DNA of 64,000 nt from Neomicrococcus aestuarii (GTDB taxonomy: Bacteria > Actinomycetota > Actinomycetes > Actinomycetales > Micrococcaceae). The notes beneath the pieces were generated by a model. That model worked only from the letters and a program-made list of their open reading frames with translations. It was not told where the DNA came from and searched no databases. The stretch covers positions 620,001 to 684,000 of the forward strand of contig NZ_JACHDR010000001.1 in NCBI RefSeq assembly GCF_014201135.1, written 5' to 3'. Made by a program: the position numbers and the translations under genes. Shown one piece after another: positions 28,127-37,750 of the stretch; the stretch's first letter is position 1; the number at the start of each line of letters is the position of its first letter.

Positions 28127-29179
28127 GTGCGAAAAGTTCTTGCGTCCGCCGTCCTGATCGGAATGTTGTCCCTTACCGCCTGCGGATCTCAAGAGATGCA
28201 GTCCTCCGGTAACCCGACGCCGTTGAACTCCATTGAGATCTCAGCCGAAGCCAACGCAACTACGGCTCCTAAGGTCACTTTTGATACCCCACTGGTAGCC
28301 ACTGAAGCTGGTGCGAAGGTCGTCAGGAATGGTGACGGCGCCGAGATCAAAGAAGGCCAGCTAGTCTCCTATAAGCTCGCCGGCTACAGCACCGAAGACG
28401 GCAGCGAAATCGGTAACACCTTTGACCAGTCTGCTCAGCAGATTGAGCTCAGCGAAATGCTTAAGACCGCTGACCCAGAGATTTACGAAGTGCTGGTGGG
28501 AGCGAAGGTCGGCTCGTGGATCGCGTACACGCGCCCCGTCGAGTCCACCACCACCGAGTCCACGGAATCTGCCGAAGCCAGCGCCTCTGCATCCGAGAGC
28601 GCCTCGGGTTCTGCCGAAGCTTCGGGCTCAGGCAGTGCTTCAGCCTCGGCCTCAGCCTCTGACGGAGCCGCAGCTTCCTCCAGCGCCCCAGCGCAAGCTA
28701 CCCAGGTGCTCATCATGGAAGTAACCGCTGTTCAAGACGCGCCGAAGAAGCTCTCTGAGGACGAAGTGAAAAAGTTGTCGGAGGAAGGCGCACTTCCTAC
28801 CGTGAATGAAGACTCTAAGGGCACCCCAACCATCACCATCCCAGAAGGCAAGGATGCCCCCGCGGATCTAGCCGTGGAGGTCCTTGAAGAAGGAACTGGC
28901 GATGTCGTTGCAACGGAAACCTCTACGGTTACCGCCAACTACGTGGGCGTTCAGTGGTCCAACGGCGAAATCTTCGACTCGAGCTACGACCGCGGCGAAG
29001 CAACGTCCTTCGGCCTTGATCAGGTCATCCCAGGATGGACTCAGGGCCTGACCGGCCTGACGAAGGGCTCCAAGGTCCTGTTGACGATTCCTTCGTCGAT
29101 GGCCTACGGCGAGTCCGGAACTAGCGGACGACCAACCGGCCCGCTGGTGTTCTACGTTGAGATCACGGACGTCAAGTAA
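28127..29179 (+). CDS. FKBP-type peptidyl-prolyl isomerase lipoprotein with two FKBP-like domains
   Basis: A secreted lipoprotein of about 350 residues: the signal peptide RKVLASAVLIGMLSLTAC ends in a lipobox, so it is tethered outside the membrane. The first FKBP-like domain (about residues 60-150) is degenerate; it is interrupted by some 50 residues of Ser/Ala/Glu/Gly low-complexity sequence, and a complete FKBP domain follows (VTANYVGVQWSNGEIFDSSY, VIPGWTQGLTG, PSSMAYG). It probably assists folding of exported proteins. GTG 28127 is preferred to TTG 28112 because it gives a normal-length signal peptide. A second, cytoplasmic FKBP gene follows. Confidence 0.87.
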   Translation: MRKVLASAVLIGMLSLTACGSQEMQSSGNPTPLNSIEISAEANATTAPKVTFDTPLVATEAGAKVVRNGDGAEIKEGQLVSYKLAGYSTEDGSEIGNTFDQSAQQIELSEMLKTADPEIYEVLVGAKVGSWIAYTRPVESTTTESTESAEASASASESASGSAEASGSGSASASASASDGAAASSSAPAQATQVLIMEVTAVQDAPKKLSEDEVKKLSEEGALPTVNEDSKGTPTITIPEGKDAPADLAVEVLEEGTGDVVATETSTVTANYVGVQWSNGEIFDSSYDRGEATSFGLDQVIPGWTQGLTGLTKGSKVLLTIPSSMAYGESGTSGRPTGPLVFYVEITDVK

Positions 29180-29239
29180 TCTTTCTTGCGTACATTGCAG
29201 TAAGACCACCGCAAGAATAAGCATCATTGAGGAGTGCAT

Positions 29240-29635
29240 ATGTCCTTCGGACAGCGCGAATACGACCGCCAGAAGCCAGAGATTGAGTTCCCTGGCGAAA
29301 ACCCACCAGTTGAGCTTGTCATCGAAGACATCATCGTCGGTGACGGCGCCGAAGCAGTACCCGGCAAGACCGTTTCCACCCATTACGTGGGCGTAGCCTG
29401 GTCCACAGGCGAAGAGTTCGACGCTTCCTGGAACCGCGGCGAGCCACTCGATTTCACCGTGGGCATCGGTCAGGTTATCCGTGGCTGGGACCAGGGTCTT
29501 CTCGGTATGAAGGTCGGCGGTCGTCGCCGTCTGGAAATTCCTTCCGAGCTGGCTTACGGAGCCCGCGGAGCTGGCTCTGCAATCGGTCCAAATGAAGCGC
29601 TGATCTTCGTAGTTGACCTCGTGGACGTGAAGTAA
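29240..29635 (+). CDS. FKBP-type peptidyl-prolyl cis-trans isomerase, cytoplasmic
   Basis: A 131-residue single-domain FKBP with no signal peptide. Core motifs are VSTHYVGVAWSTGEEFDASW, VIRGWDQGLLGMKVGGRR and IPSELAYGARGAG, covering the usual active-site aromatic residues. The ATG at 29240 has GAGGAG 5 bases upstream and is preferred to the GTG 6 bases earlier, which overlaps that site. It lies between the lipoprotein FKBP and pafBC, a common order in Micrococcales. Confidence 0.92.
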   Translation: MSFGQREYDRQKPEIEFPGENPPVELVIEDIIVGDGAEAVPGKTVSTHYVGVAWSTGEEFDASWNRGEPLDFTVGIGQVIRGWDQGLLGMKVGGRRRLEIPSELAYGARGAGSAIGPNEALIFVVDLVDVK

Positions 29636-29661
29636 GTAGTCCATACGTCGTAAATACGTCC

Positions 29662-29703
29662 CAGCAGGCACGAATCCCAGTAAGCTGTGGTTCGTGCCTG
29701 CTG
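29662..29703. promoter_or_regulatory. Perfect 13-bp inverted repeat around the pafBC leaderless promoter
   Basis: CAGCAGGCACGAA (29662-29674) and TTCGTGCCTGCTG (29691-29703) flank a 16-base spacer containing TAAGCT (29681-29686), the probable -10 box. The right arm includes the pafBC GTG start codon. It could be an operator, or a hairpin acting as the FKBP terminator when read through. Confidence 0.55.
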
Positions 29704-31667
29704 ATTTAACAGAGGTTCTGGTGAGCCTCGTTTACACACTTCTGAGCAAGAAGAACGGCATTTCCGCCGAATTCTTACGCTCTCGCGTAGACCGTTATCA
29801 GAACATCGATACGGAGACGTTCCAAAGGTATTTTGCGCGCGATAAAGGTGAACTTGAACGGCTAGGAATCCCGATTGAGACGATTCAGCGCGAAGATACC
29901 AACGGCCGAAACACCACGTTCTACCGCATCCTTCCGGAAAAGTACCGGTTGGATGAGATCGAATTTTCCGCTCCTGAAGCAGCAGCCATTGCCATGGCGG
30001 CGAGCTATTGGGGCGAAGACGCCCTGGGCAACGCCGCTCAACGGGCGCTCGCTCGGCTTGGCGTAGAGTCCACTGAGCTAGAGCATTCCGTCTTTGAACC
30101 GCGCGTCTCGAGCTCTGAACCCGCTTTTGGTCAGCTCCTCGAAGCCATCACTGAACATTTCGCGGTGACCTTCACCTACGCCAACCCGGTGGGGGAGCAG
30201 TCCGTCCGAGTCCTCGAACCATGGGGGCTGGGGCAGCGCTTCGGCCACTGGTACGTCACGGGTTGGGATCTGGACCGTCAAGCTCAGCGCATCTTCCGAC
30301 TCTCGCGAATCCTCAATGAGGTCAAACGCGCGGCAAATGAGTTCACGCATGAGCGGCCGTCCGACTTCTCAATGCGCGAAGCCCTCAATCGCATGAAACT
30401 TGATACGGGCACCAGCTCCGCCTCAATAGAACTCCGTGAAGGACGCGGCATCTCGTTGCGCACGCGGGCCGAGGAGATCGTCGAAAGTGAAGAGGGCTGG
30501 GACCGACTCACCGTCCGCTTCGACAACGTTGAAGATATGGCGAAAGACGTCGCAGCCTTGGGAAATGCCGCGAGAGTCCTGGAGCCGGCCTCCCTCAAGC
30601 GAGCTGCGTCGTCGTTAGTGGAACGCGCCCTCGAAGCGCACCGGACCGCAGTCCCAACCTATGAGCTCCGCAAGCCAAAGAAATCCGCCGGAAGAATTCC
30701 GGAGACCGTCAAGGTAGCCCGCGCGCTGGATATGGTGTCCTACATTCATGACCACGGGGGAGCAACCTTCGCGGAACTGAGCGAGCACTTTGATCTTGAC
30801 CGCCGCACGCTTCAAAGCGAACTCGAACGGCTCTCGTTGTGCGGACTGCCCGGCGGGCTGCACGACGAACTCCTCGATGTCATCATCGTCGGCGATGACG
30901 TCAATATTTTGAACGCCGAGCACCTCAACCACAAGGTGCGGTTGAATCTTGCCGAGGCCTTCTCCCTCATGGTGGCGCTTGAGCTGATGAGCGCTGTTCC
31001 GGGAGTGGGCGACGACTCGGTAGTGGAGAGCGCTCGTTCCAAGATTGAGGCGGCAACTGGCCACTTCAGCAATCTGTCCAACGCCATCACGGCACGTTTT
31101 GTGGCAAGCGAAGACCCCGAACGATGGTCCCAGCTTTATGACGCTATCGAGAATCACCGCGTCACTCGGCTCAAATACATTTCGGGAGGACGCGACGCGC
31201 TGACGGAGCGCGTGATTTGGCCGGTCCGGCTGAAGGAGCAGACTGGTCGCATTTACCTGCAAGCGTGGTGCACGTCTGCCAACGCGCCTCGGGTGTTCCG
31301 GATGGATCGCGTTCGCTCGCTCACGGTGCTGGATGAGCATTTTGCGGACGACGCCGCAGAGCTTGCGAAGGTGCCCACCGATCTGTATTCACCGCTGGCG
31401 AATGCGGACGATGTTGTGGTGAAGTTTGGTGCTCGCTTGCGGCCGTTGCTCCCAGAATTCACGCCAACAAAGGTTTCGACGAAACAGTCTGACGGATCGG
31501 TAATTGCCGAAATTTCCAGCGCCGGAGACCAGGCTCTGCGAGACCTCGTGACCTCGCACGCCGGGCACTTTGAAGTGGTGGCACCCCCGGAGAAGCGTCG
31601 AGAAATCAAAGAATGGCTCGAAGATGCGTCAAAGATGCACGCTGAGAGCGGAAACCAGCCATCTTGA
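29694..31667 (+). CDS. pafBC: Fused PafBC WYL-domain transcription activator of the DNA-damage response
   Basis: A 657-residue fusion of PafB and PafC, two WYL regulators that are separate genes in mycobacteria but naturally fused in Arthrobacter. Each half has an N-terminal winged HTH (VYTLLSKKNGISAEFL; then MVSYIHDHGGATFAELSEHF at about residue 345), a WYL domain (RVLEPWGLGQRFGHWYVTGW; RVIWPVRLKEQTGRIYLQAW) and a C-terminal extension. In mycobacteria PafBC activates the RecA/LexA-independent DNA-damage regulon. The GTG start lies 7 bases after TAAGCT with no ribosome site, so the transcript is probably leaderless. tatA follows. Confidence 0.93.
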   Translation: MPADLTEVLVSLVYTLLSKKNGISAEFLRSRVDRYQNIDTETFQRYFARDKGELERLGIPIETIQREDTNGRNTTFYRILPEKYRLDEIEFSAPEAAAIAMAASYWGEDALGNAAQRALARLGVESTELEHSVFEPRVSSSEPAFGQLLEAITEHFAVTFTYANPVGEQSVRVLEPWGLGQRFGHWYVTGWDLDRQAQRIFRLSRILNEVKRAANEFTHERPSDFSMREALNRMKLDTGTSSASIELREGRGISLRTRAEEIVESEEGWDRLTVRFDNVEDMAKDVAALGNAARVLEPASLKRAASSLVERALEAHRTAVPTYELRKPKKSAGRIPETVKVARALDMVSYIHDHGGATFAELSEHFDLDRRTLQSELERLSLCGLPGGLHDELLDVIIVGDDVNILNAEHLNHKVRLNLAEAFSLMVALELMSAVPGVGDDSVVESARSKIEAATGHFSNLSNAITARFVASEDPERWSQLYDAIENHRVTRLKYISGGRDALTERVIWPVRLKEQTGRIYLQAWCTSANAPRVFRMDRVRSLTVLDEHFADDAAELAKVPTDLYSPLANADDVVVKFGARLRPLLPEFTPTKVSTKQSDGSVIAEISSAGDQALRDLVTSHAGHFEVVAPPEKRREIKEWLEDASKMHAESGNQPS

Positions 31668-31741
31668 CTTCATAAGGGCTCACGCCGGGCATTTGGGCAG
31701 AGCTTTGTAGCGTAAACTTAAATCGACGAAAGGACCGTGCA

Positions 31742-31996
31742 ATGGGTGGACTTCAGGGATGGCATTTGGTCATCATTATTGTTTTGGCTCTCTTGCTTTT
31801 CGGAGCACCAAAGCTTCCAGGACTAGCGCGCTCGATGGGCCAGTCTCTTCGCATCTTCAAGTCTGAAGTGCGTCAAATGAAGGACGAGGACCAAAAGGAC
31901 GCTGACGGCGTCGACGAGACTCAGGCAAAGAAGCGTGAAACCGTTGAGGGCGACATCATTGACCCTGAGCGCAAGCGCGACACGCCTAACCTCTAA
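31742..31996 (+). CDS. tatA: Sec-independent translocase subunit TatA
   Basis: An 84-residue protein with one N-terminal transmembrane helix ([20 protein letters not shown]), the FG hinge, an amphipathic helix and a charged cytoplasmic tail. It oligomerises to form the translocation pore of the twin-arginine pathway. GAAAGGA precedes the ATG; TAAACT upstream may be a -10 box. tatC follows after 6 bases. Confidence 0.95.
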   Translation: MGGLQGWHLVIIIVLALLLFGAPKLPGLARSMGQSLRIFKSEVRQMKDEDQKDADGVDETQAKKRETVEGDIIDPERKRDTPNL

Positions 31997-32002
31997 GTCT
32001 CG

Positions 32003-32827
32003 GTGGCCTCGCGGAAAGAGCGCGTAGCTAACCCCGAGGGGCGAATGGCCCTCAAGGAGCACTTGATTGAGCTCCGGAATAGGCTGTTCATTGCTCTGGG
32101 TGCGCTTCTCGTAACCACTATTGCCGGGTTCTTCCTGTATTACCCGGTGCTCGACATTTTGATCCAACCGGTCAAGAGCCTCGGCGGAGAAGTTAACTTC
32201 ACCACCGCAGTGTCACCCTTCGACACCATGATTCAGGTCTCGGTGTTCCTCGGTGTCGTGCTCTCAGCTCCCATCTGGCTCTATCAGATCTGGGCGTTCA
32301 TCGTCCCGGGCCTGCACAAGAATGAGAAGAAGTACGCACTGGGTTTCATTGGTGCAGCTCTTCCATTGTTCTTGTTGGGCCTGTACTTGGGCTTCTGGGT
32401 ACTCCCGCACGCTCTCCAGTTCTTCATGGGGCTGACCCCAGGTACCGCCACCAACATCATTGGTATCGACGTGTACTTGCCGTTCGTGCTCCGGCTCTTG
32501 CTGGCCTTCGGCATAGCAATGATTGTGCCGGTCCTGATGGTGGGCCTGAATTTCATGGGCATCCTGCCTGGAAAGCTGATCGTCAAGCACTGGCGCATCA
32601 CGGTATTCCTCATTTGTTTGGTGGCCGCCATGGCCGCTCCTGGCGGTGACGCGCTCACCATGCTCGTCCTCGCTGGACCGCTCTTGATCCTCTTCGCAGT
32701 AGCCACGATCTTCTGCTTGGTTCGTGACAAGCGAGTAGCTAAGAAGCGTGCAGAACAAGAAGCTGAGAACGAACGTATGGCTCGGGGAGAGGGATCTTCT
32801 CTTCCAAAGCCAGAAACCATCGACTAG
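32003..32827 (+). CDS. tatC: Sec-independent translocase subunit TatC
   Basis: A 274-residue receptor subunit for twin-arginine signal peptides, with six transmembrane helices. MALKEHLIELRNRLFIAL carries the conserved N-terminal Glu and Arg residues that bind the signal peptide. The start is GTG directly after tatA. The C-terminus is a charged tail. The pafBC-tatA-tatC-helicase order matches mycobacteria. Confidence 0.95.
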   Translation: MASRKERVANPEGRMALKEHLIELRNRLFIALGALLVTTIAGFFLYYPVLDILIQPVKSLGGEVNFTTAVSPFDTMIQVSVFLGVVLSAPIWLYQIWAFIVPGLHKNEKKYALGFIGAALPLFLLGLYLGFWVLPHALQFFMGLTPGTATNIIGIDVYLPFVLRLLLAFGIAMIVPVLMVGLNFMGILPGKLIVKHWRITVFLICLVAAMAAPGGDALTMLVLAGPLLILFAVATIFCLVRDKRVAKKRAEQEAENERMARGEGSSLPKPETID

Positions 32828-32834
32828 CCCACGC

Positions 32835-32869
32835 AGCCACGCGAGCGCCTACTGCGCGTTCGCGTGGCT
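32835..32869 (+). terminator. Hairpin between tatC and the helicase gene
   Basis: Arms AGCCACGCGA and TCGCGTGGCT enclose a 15-base loop; only a short T stretch follows (TTCCGGGTT), so it may be a partial terminator or an mRNA-stability element. Confidence 0.45.
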
Positions 32870-32953
32870 TCCGGGTTAAAGTCACACTATGGCGCTGACA
32901 TCCCCCAAAGCGTCACATCTACAGGTCCGCGACCGGACCGGAAAGGGAACGTT

Positions 32954-35900
32954 ATGACCTCTCCGGCCGAAAGGTACGCAGCCGCCAAAATTAGAGCGGC
33001 GGAGGCGAAAACCCTACTTTATTCTTTCCGACAGGAAATCTCCTTCGAGCTCGACGGCTTCCAAATCGAAGCCTGCAGAGAGCTCGAATCAGGCCGAGGA
33101 GTCCTCGTCGCAGCCCCCACTGGCGCTGGTAAGACCGTAGTGGGCGAGTTTGCCGTCTATCTCGCGTTGCAACGTGACGGTAAATGTTTCTACACCACGC
33201 CCATCAAGGCGCTCTCCAACCAGAAGTTTCAAGAGTTCTCTGAGAAATACGGCCCCGAACGGGTAGGTCTTCTTACCGGCGATACCTCCATCAATCCCGA
33301 AGCAGAGATCGTCGTCATGACCACCGAGGTGCTTCGGAACATGCTCTACGCCGACTCGGACACCTTGCGTGGGCTGTCTTTCGTAGTGATGGACGAGGTC
33401 CACTACTTGGCGGATAAGTTCCGTGGAGCCGTGTGGGAAGAAGTCATCATTCACTTGCCCGATTCCGTGCAGGTGGTCTCCCTCTCGGCAACTGTGTCCA
33501 ACGCCGAAGAGTTCGGTGGCTGGCTTGATGCTGTCCGCGGTGACACCGCCATCATCGTGTCCGAGCACCGCCCCATCCCGCTCTTTCAGCACGTCATGGT
33601 GGGCGGACGAATTGTGGACTTGTTCGCTGAGGAAGTGTCCTTCGACGAAGCCGGCACGGAACAGCGTCGTGAGGCGTTGACCGTGAACCCGGAGTTGCTG
33701 CGGATTGCTCGTCACGATCGCGCCACTACCTTGACGCGTAGCGGTCGCGGCGGTTCTTCACGGCGGGACCGCGAAGAGTTCCGCGCCTCCCGCGGTGGAA
33801 AAGCCCACGGCGGAGCCGGGCGTGGGAAGGGCGATCGGCGCTTCAATAACCGCGATGGATCTGGCACGTGGGATGGCTCCAAGAGTCGTGACGGTGCGGG
33901 CAAACGAGATAGCTCGAGCAAGTGGGAAACCACCGAGGAAGCTCCGCGCTTCAACGTGTCACGTCCCCACATGATTCGCGCCCTAGAAGCCGCCGGACTC
34001 TTGCCCGCCATCGTCTTCATCTTTTCGCGAAAAGGCTGCGATGCGGCCGTCAGCCAATGCGTGCGCTCGGGACTGAAGCTCACCAATGATGCTGAATCCC
34101 GCGAAATCGCCGCGATTGTGGATGATGCCGCGAAGGACCTGAACCCCAGCGATCTTGACGTGCTGGGCTTTTGGTCCTGGCGCGACGGCTTGATCAATGG
34201 CTTCGCAGCCCACCACGCGGGAATGCTTCCGGTCTTCAAAGAGGTCGTAGAAAAACTCTTCGCTGAAGGCTATGTCCGCGCGGTCTTCGCTACCGAGACG
34301 CTCGCGTTGGGCGTCAACATGCCTGCTCGCTCTGTGGTGCTTGAAAAGCTCGTGAAGTTCAACGGTGAAGAGCATGTGCAGATCTCCCCGGGTGAGTACA
34401 CGCAGCTGACCGGACGCGCGGGTCGCCGAGGCATCGATGTGGAAGGTCACGGCGTGGTGCTGTGGCAACCCGGAACGGATCCAGCGGCCGTAGCCGGTCT
34501 GGCGTCCAAGCGCACCTACCCTCTGAACTCCAGCTTCCGCCCCACCTACAACATGAGCCTGAACTTGACGGCCCAGTTTGGTCGAGAACGTGGCCGCGGC
34601 ATTCTGGAATCCTCTTTCGCCCAGTTCCAAGCGGACCGCTCCGTCGTGGGACTGGCCCGAAAAGTTCGTGGTCGCGAAGAGTCCCTCGCTGGGTACGCGG
34701 AATCCATGAAGTGCCACTTGGGGGACTTCTCTGAGTACGCGAAGCTCCGCCGAGAGTTGAGCCAAGCGGAAAAGGATGCGAGCTCTTCCGAGCGGCGCAT
34801 GCGTCGCGGCGCTGCCGCAGCGAGCCTCGAAGGTATCTCGCGTGGGGACGTGCTCCTAGCTAAGGGTCCCCGCGGGGTCACTCGGTGTGTTGTTTTGGAA
34901 ACCTCTCGCTCCCTCCGCGATCCTTCGCCCACCATCCTCACCGAGGACGGCAAGATCAAACGCTTGAACCCGCTGGAGCTAGACAGCCCCGTGGTGGTTC
35001 ACGAGCGTCTCCGCATCCCGAACCATTTCACAGGCCGTACACCTCGCGAACGACGCGACTTGGCATCGAGCCTGCGTAACCTGCTTCAGGACAAACGTCC
35101 GCCCAAGCACTTCTCGCGAGCATTCTCCTATGAGGGCTCGGATCGCATTGAGGCCGAGATTACCCGCTTGCGCAAGGAGCTTCGTCATCACCCGTGCCAC
35201 GGTTGCTCGGATCGCGAAGAACACGCGCGCTGGGCCGACCGCTGGTGGTCACTTCGGAAGGAGACGGACCAGCTCAAGGCGCAGATTGGCGGCCGCACGA
35301 ACACCATCGCCAAGATCTATGACCGTGTGTGCGCCGTGCTCAATCACTACGGCTACCTCAAGCTGGACGAGGAAATGGCTTCGATCGCCGATGGTTCGCA
35401 CGCACGCTATTCGAGCGCCGGACAAGTACCCGAATCAGGCACAGACCTTGCGGATCCGGCACTTGACGCCGCAGGCATCGACGGATCGGCCCTCATTTCA
35501 CAGGCCGGTCAGCGCCTCCGCAGGATCTACGGCGAACGGGACATGCTGACCTCGCTGGTGCTGGAATCCGGTGTCATGGAAAACCTGGATCCGGAAGAGC
35601 TCGCGGCCTTCATCACCACGCTGGTGTTCCAAGCGAAACGCGAAGAGCGCATGTTGGACGTCAAGCTCCCGAGCCCTGGCATCCATGACGCGTGGGATGT
35701 TGCGGTGCGCGAATGGTCCGAGCTCACGGACCTGGAGGAAGAACACCACCTGCCGCAGACCGCGGCACCCGAACTTGGTCTGGTCTGGCCGATGTTCCAT
35801 TGGGCACGCGGCAAAGACCTCGGTGACGCCATCAAGGGAACGGACTTGGCTGCGGGCGACTTTGTGCGCTGGGCAAAGCAGGTCATCGATTCGCTTGATC

Positions 35901-36013
35901 AGCTTGCGAAGGTACAGGGAATTTCGCCCAAGTTCGCCAAGAACTGCCGCAGGGCTGTAGACCTCGTACGCCGCGGCGTCGTCATTCATATTGGCTTAGG
36001 AGAAGTTGACTAA
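32954..36013 (+). CDS. helY: Ski2/Mtr4-like DEAD/DEAH-box helicase
   Basis: A 1019-residue superfamily 2 helicase orthologous by position and architecture to mycobacterial HelY. Visible motifs: Walker A VAAPTGAGKT, DEVH in VVMDEVHYLADKF, motif III LSATVSN, motif VI QLTGRAGRRGID, and a C-terminal DSHCT-type domain. A basic Gly/Arg/Ser-rich insertion sits at about residues 255-330 between the RecA lobes. Likely an RNA helicase; the substrate is unknown. ATG 32954 (after GAAAGGGA) is preferred to an upstream in-frame start that would run through the tatC hairpin. Confidence 0.9.
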   Translation: MTSPAERYAAAKIRAAEAKTLLYSFRQEISFELDGFQIEACRELESGRGVLVAAPTGAGKTVVGEFAVYLALQRDGKCFYTTPIKALSNQKFQEFSEKYGPERVGLLTGDTSINPEAEIVVMTTEVLRNMLYADSDTLRGLSFVVMDEVHYLADKFRGAVWEEVIIHLPDSVQVVSLSATVSNAEEFGGWLDAVRGDTAIIVSEHRPIPLFQHVMVGGRIVDLFAEEVSFDEAGTEQRREALTVNPELLRIARHDRATTLTRSGRGGSSRRDREEFRASRGGKAHGGAGRGKGDRRFNNRDGSGTWDGSKSRDGAGKRDSSSKWETTEEAPRFNVSRPHMIRALEAAGLLPAIVFIFSRKGCDAAVSQCVRSGLKLTNDAESREIAAIVDDAAKDLNPSDLDVLGFWSWRDGLINGFAAHHAGMLPVFKEVVEKLFAEGYVRAVFATETLALGVNMPARSVVLEKLVKFNGEEHVQISPGEYTQLTGRAGRRGIDVEGHGVVLWQPGTDPAAVAGLASKRTYPLNSSFRPTYNMSLNLTAQFGRERGRGILESSFAQFQADRSVVGLARKVRGREESLAGYAESMKCHLGDFSEYAKLRRELSQAEKDASSSERRMRRGAAAASLEGISRGDVLLAKGPRGVTRCVVLETSRSLRDPSPTILTEDGKIKRLNPLELDSPVVVHERLRIPNHFTGRTPRERRDLASSLRNLLQDKRPPKHFSRAFSYEGSDRIEAEITRLRKELRHHPCHGCSDREEHARWADRWWSLRKETDQLKAQIGGRTNTIAKIYDRVCAVLNHYGYLKLDEEMASIADGSHARYSSAGQVPESGTDLADPALDAAGIDGSALISQAGQRLRRIYGERDMLTSLVLESGVMENLDPEELAAFITTLVFQAKREERMLDVKLPSPGIHDAWDVAVREWSELTDLEEEHHLPQTAAPELGLVWPMFHWARGKDLGDAIKGTDLAAGDFVRWAKQVIDSLDQLAKVQGISPKFAKNCRRAVDLVRRGVVIHIGLGEVD

Positions 36014-36043
36014 GCCGTGCATCGAAAGGGAAGTACCAGTACA

Positions 36044-37648
36044 GTGTCGGAGATTTCGCTTTACCGCAATGGGTTCATCTATTCCACGGTGGATCCTTAT
36101 GCAACGGCCATGATCGTGGAAAACGGTCAAGTGGCGTGGATCGGCGGGGAAGCGGCCGCGGAGTCTTTGAAGGATTCCCGCATGACCGTTATCGACCTTG
36201 ACGGCGCGCTCATTACGCCGGCGTTTGTTGATTCGCATGTGCACGTCACGGAGACGGGACAGGCACTCACGGGCTTGGACCTGAGCAAAGCAGAGAGCGC
36301 CGAGGCGGTTCTTGAGGCAGTTGCTGCGCACGCTAAAACCAATGATCGCGTAGTGGGCCACGGCTGGGATGAGTCTCGCTGGGCCGGCCACCGCGTGCCT
36401 ACCCCGCAAGAGCTTGAGCGCGCTTCCGGCGGCAAAGAGGTGTATCTGACGCGCGTGGATGCGCACTCGGGAATTGCTAACGAGTCGCTCCAGAACCGCC
36501 TAGGTCTTTCCGCCGATGCGGACCGGCTGACGGGGGAGCAGCACGTTGCTGCACGTCAGTCCGTCAACGAACTTTCGGCATCCGGGCTTCAGCTGCTTCA
36601 GCGCAAGGCGCTCGAGCACTTCGCGTCCCGTGGCTACGGAGCTGTGGTGGAGAATGCTGCTCCACATATCTCTGGCCGCGCTGACTTGGAATCCTTGGCC
36701 GCATTGGCCAACGCTGAGCAGGACTCGCTTCCCACCGTTTACTCCTTGTGGGGAGAGTTGGCGCGCGATGAGGCGCATGCTCGCGAACTCGTTGGTTCGT
36801 TTGGTCCTGGCGTGGTCCGCGGCTTGGCCGGCGATTTGCGTGTTGACGGATCCTTGGGATCTAGGACGGCCGCTTTGAACGCACCTTACGCGGACGCTGC
36901 CGCCGAAAGCGGTCAGTTGTATCTTTCAGCGGACGACGCCGCAGCTCACCTCGTGGCGTGCACCCTTGCGGGAATTCCAGGCGGCTTCCACGTGATCGGC
37001 GAACGCGGTTTGGACACCGTAGTAGAGGCGCTGGAGCGCGCCGCCGCCGTCGTGGGCGCGGACCGACTCAGGGGTGCGGGACACCGCCTAGAGCACGTGG
37101 AAATGGCTAGCGATGCGCACATTCAGGCATTGGCAGCCTTCGGCATTACTGTCTCGGTTCAACCTCTCTTTGATCAGCACTGGGGTGGGTCTGGCGGCAT
37201 GTACGCGCAGCGCGTCGGTGAACAGCGGGCTGAAACCATGAACCGTTTTGGAACCATGTTGGCCGCCGGCATTCCGGTGACCTTTGGTTCTGATTCGCCA
37301 GTGACCGAAGCGAATCCTTGGCGAACTGTAGCTGCGGCGTTCTCGCTGAACCACGCGGCCGCACGTTTGTCTGCCAAGGCCGCTTTTATTGCGCACACTC
37401 GGGCCGGTTACCGTGCCATTCGTGAGGCGAGCCCGTTCTTGGGCCAACTGGGTCCAAGTGCCCCGGCAACCTTTGCAGTGTGGGAGCCATGGGAACTTTC
37501 TGTCCAGACCCCGGATGAGCGAGTTTCCGCGTGGAGCACCGACACGCGGGCCGGAACGCCGCTGTTGCCGACCTTGGACAGCGGAAGCCCGCAGTGCCTC
37601 CGCACGGTCAAGGATGGAAACATTCTGTTCGATCAATTGTCAAACTAG
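36044..37648 (+). CDS. Amidohydrolase family protein (YtcJ-like)
   Basis: A metal-dependent hydrolase of about 534 residues in the amidohydrolase 3 group. Typical elements are an N-terminal beta-sandwich (YRNGFIYSTVDPYATAMIVENG), the metal-binding DSHVHVTETG, a later HRLEHVEMAS and VTFGSDSPVTEANPW near the C-terminus with the catalytic Asp. The substrate is unknown. The start is uncertain: GTG 36044 fits the family N-terminus, whereas GTG 36017 lies closer to the helicase stop. Confidence 0.82.
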   Translation: MSEISLYRNGFIYSTVDPYATAMIVENGQVAWIGGEAAAESLKDSRMTVIDLDGALITPAFVDSHVHVTETGQALTGLDLSKAESAEAVLEAVAAHAKTNDRVVGHGWDESRWAGHRVPTPQELERASGGKEVYLTRVDAHSGIANESLQNRLGLSADADRLTGEQHVAARQSVNELSASGLQLLQRKALEHFASRGYGAVVENAAPHISGRADLESLAALANAEQDSLPTVYSLWGELARDEAHARELVGSFGPGVVRGLAGDLRVDGSLGSRTAALNAPYADAAAESGQLYLSADDAAAHLVACTLAGIPGGFHVIGERGLDTVVEALERAAAVVGADRLRGAGHRLEHVEMASDAHIQALAAFGITVSVQPLFDQHWGGSGGMYAQRVGEQRAETMNRFGTMLAAGIPVTFGSDSPVTEANPWRTVAAAFSLNHAAARLSAKAAFIAHTRAGYRAIREASPFLGQLGPSAPATFAVWEPWELSVQTPDERVSAWSTDTRAGTPLLPTLDSGSPQCLRTVKDGNILFDQLSN

Positions 37649-37716
37649 TAGATTAAAGGATGTCGCCACTCCGAAGTGACTAGGTTGTATTTAGGAATTC
37701 CCTAGTCAGGTAGCGG

Positions 37717-37744
37717 TTGACACGTTCGTCAGAGCTACTAGTGT
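37717..37744 (+). promoter_or_regulatory. Strong sigma-A-type promoter
   Basis: A consensus -35 TTGACA (37717-37722) and a -10 TAGTGT (37739-37744) separated by 16 bases. Transcription would start near 37751, about 210 bases before the next start codon. Confidence 0.6.
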
Positions 37745-37750
37745 GGAAGG

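Noticed and set aside
28560-28700. Tandem repeat that might be a CRISPR-like or variable-number array.
   Set aside because: It is in-frame Ser/Ala/Glu low-complexity coding sequence in the FKBP lipoprotein, with no regular repeat-spacer unit.
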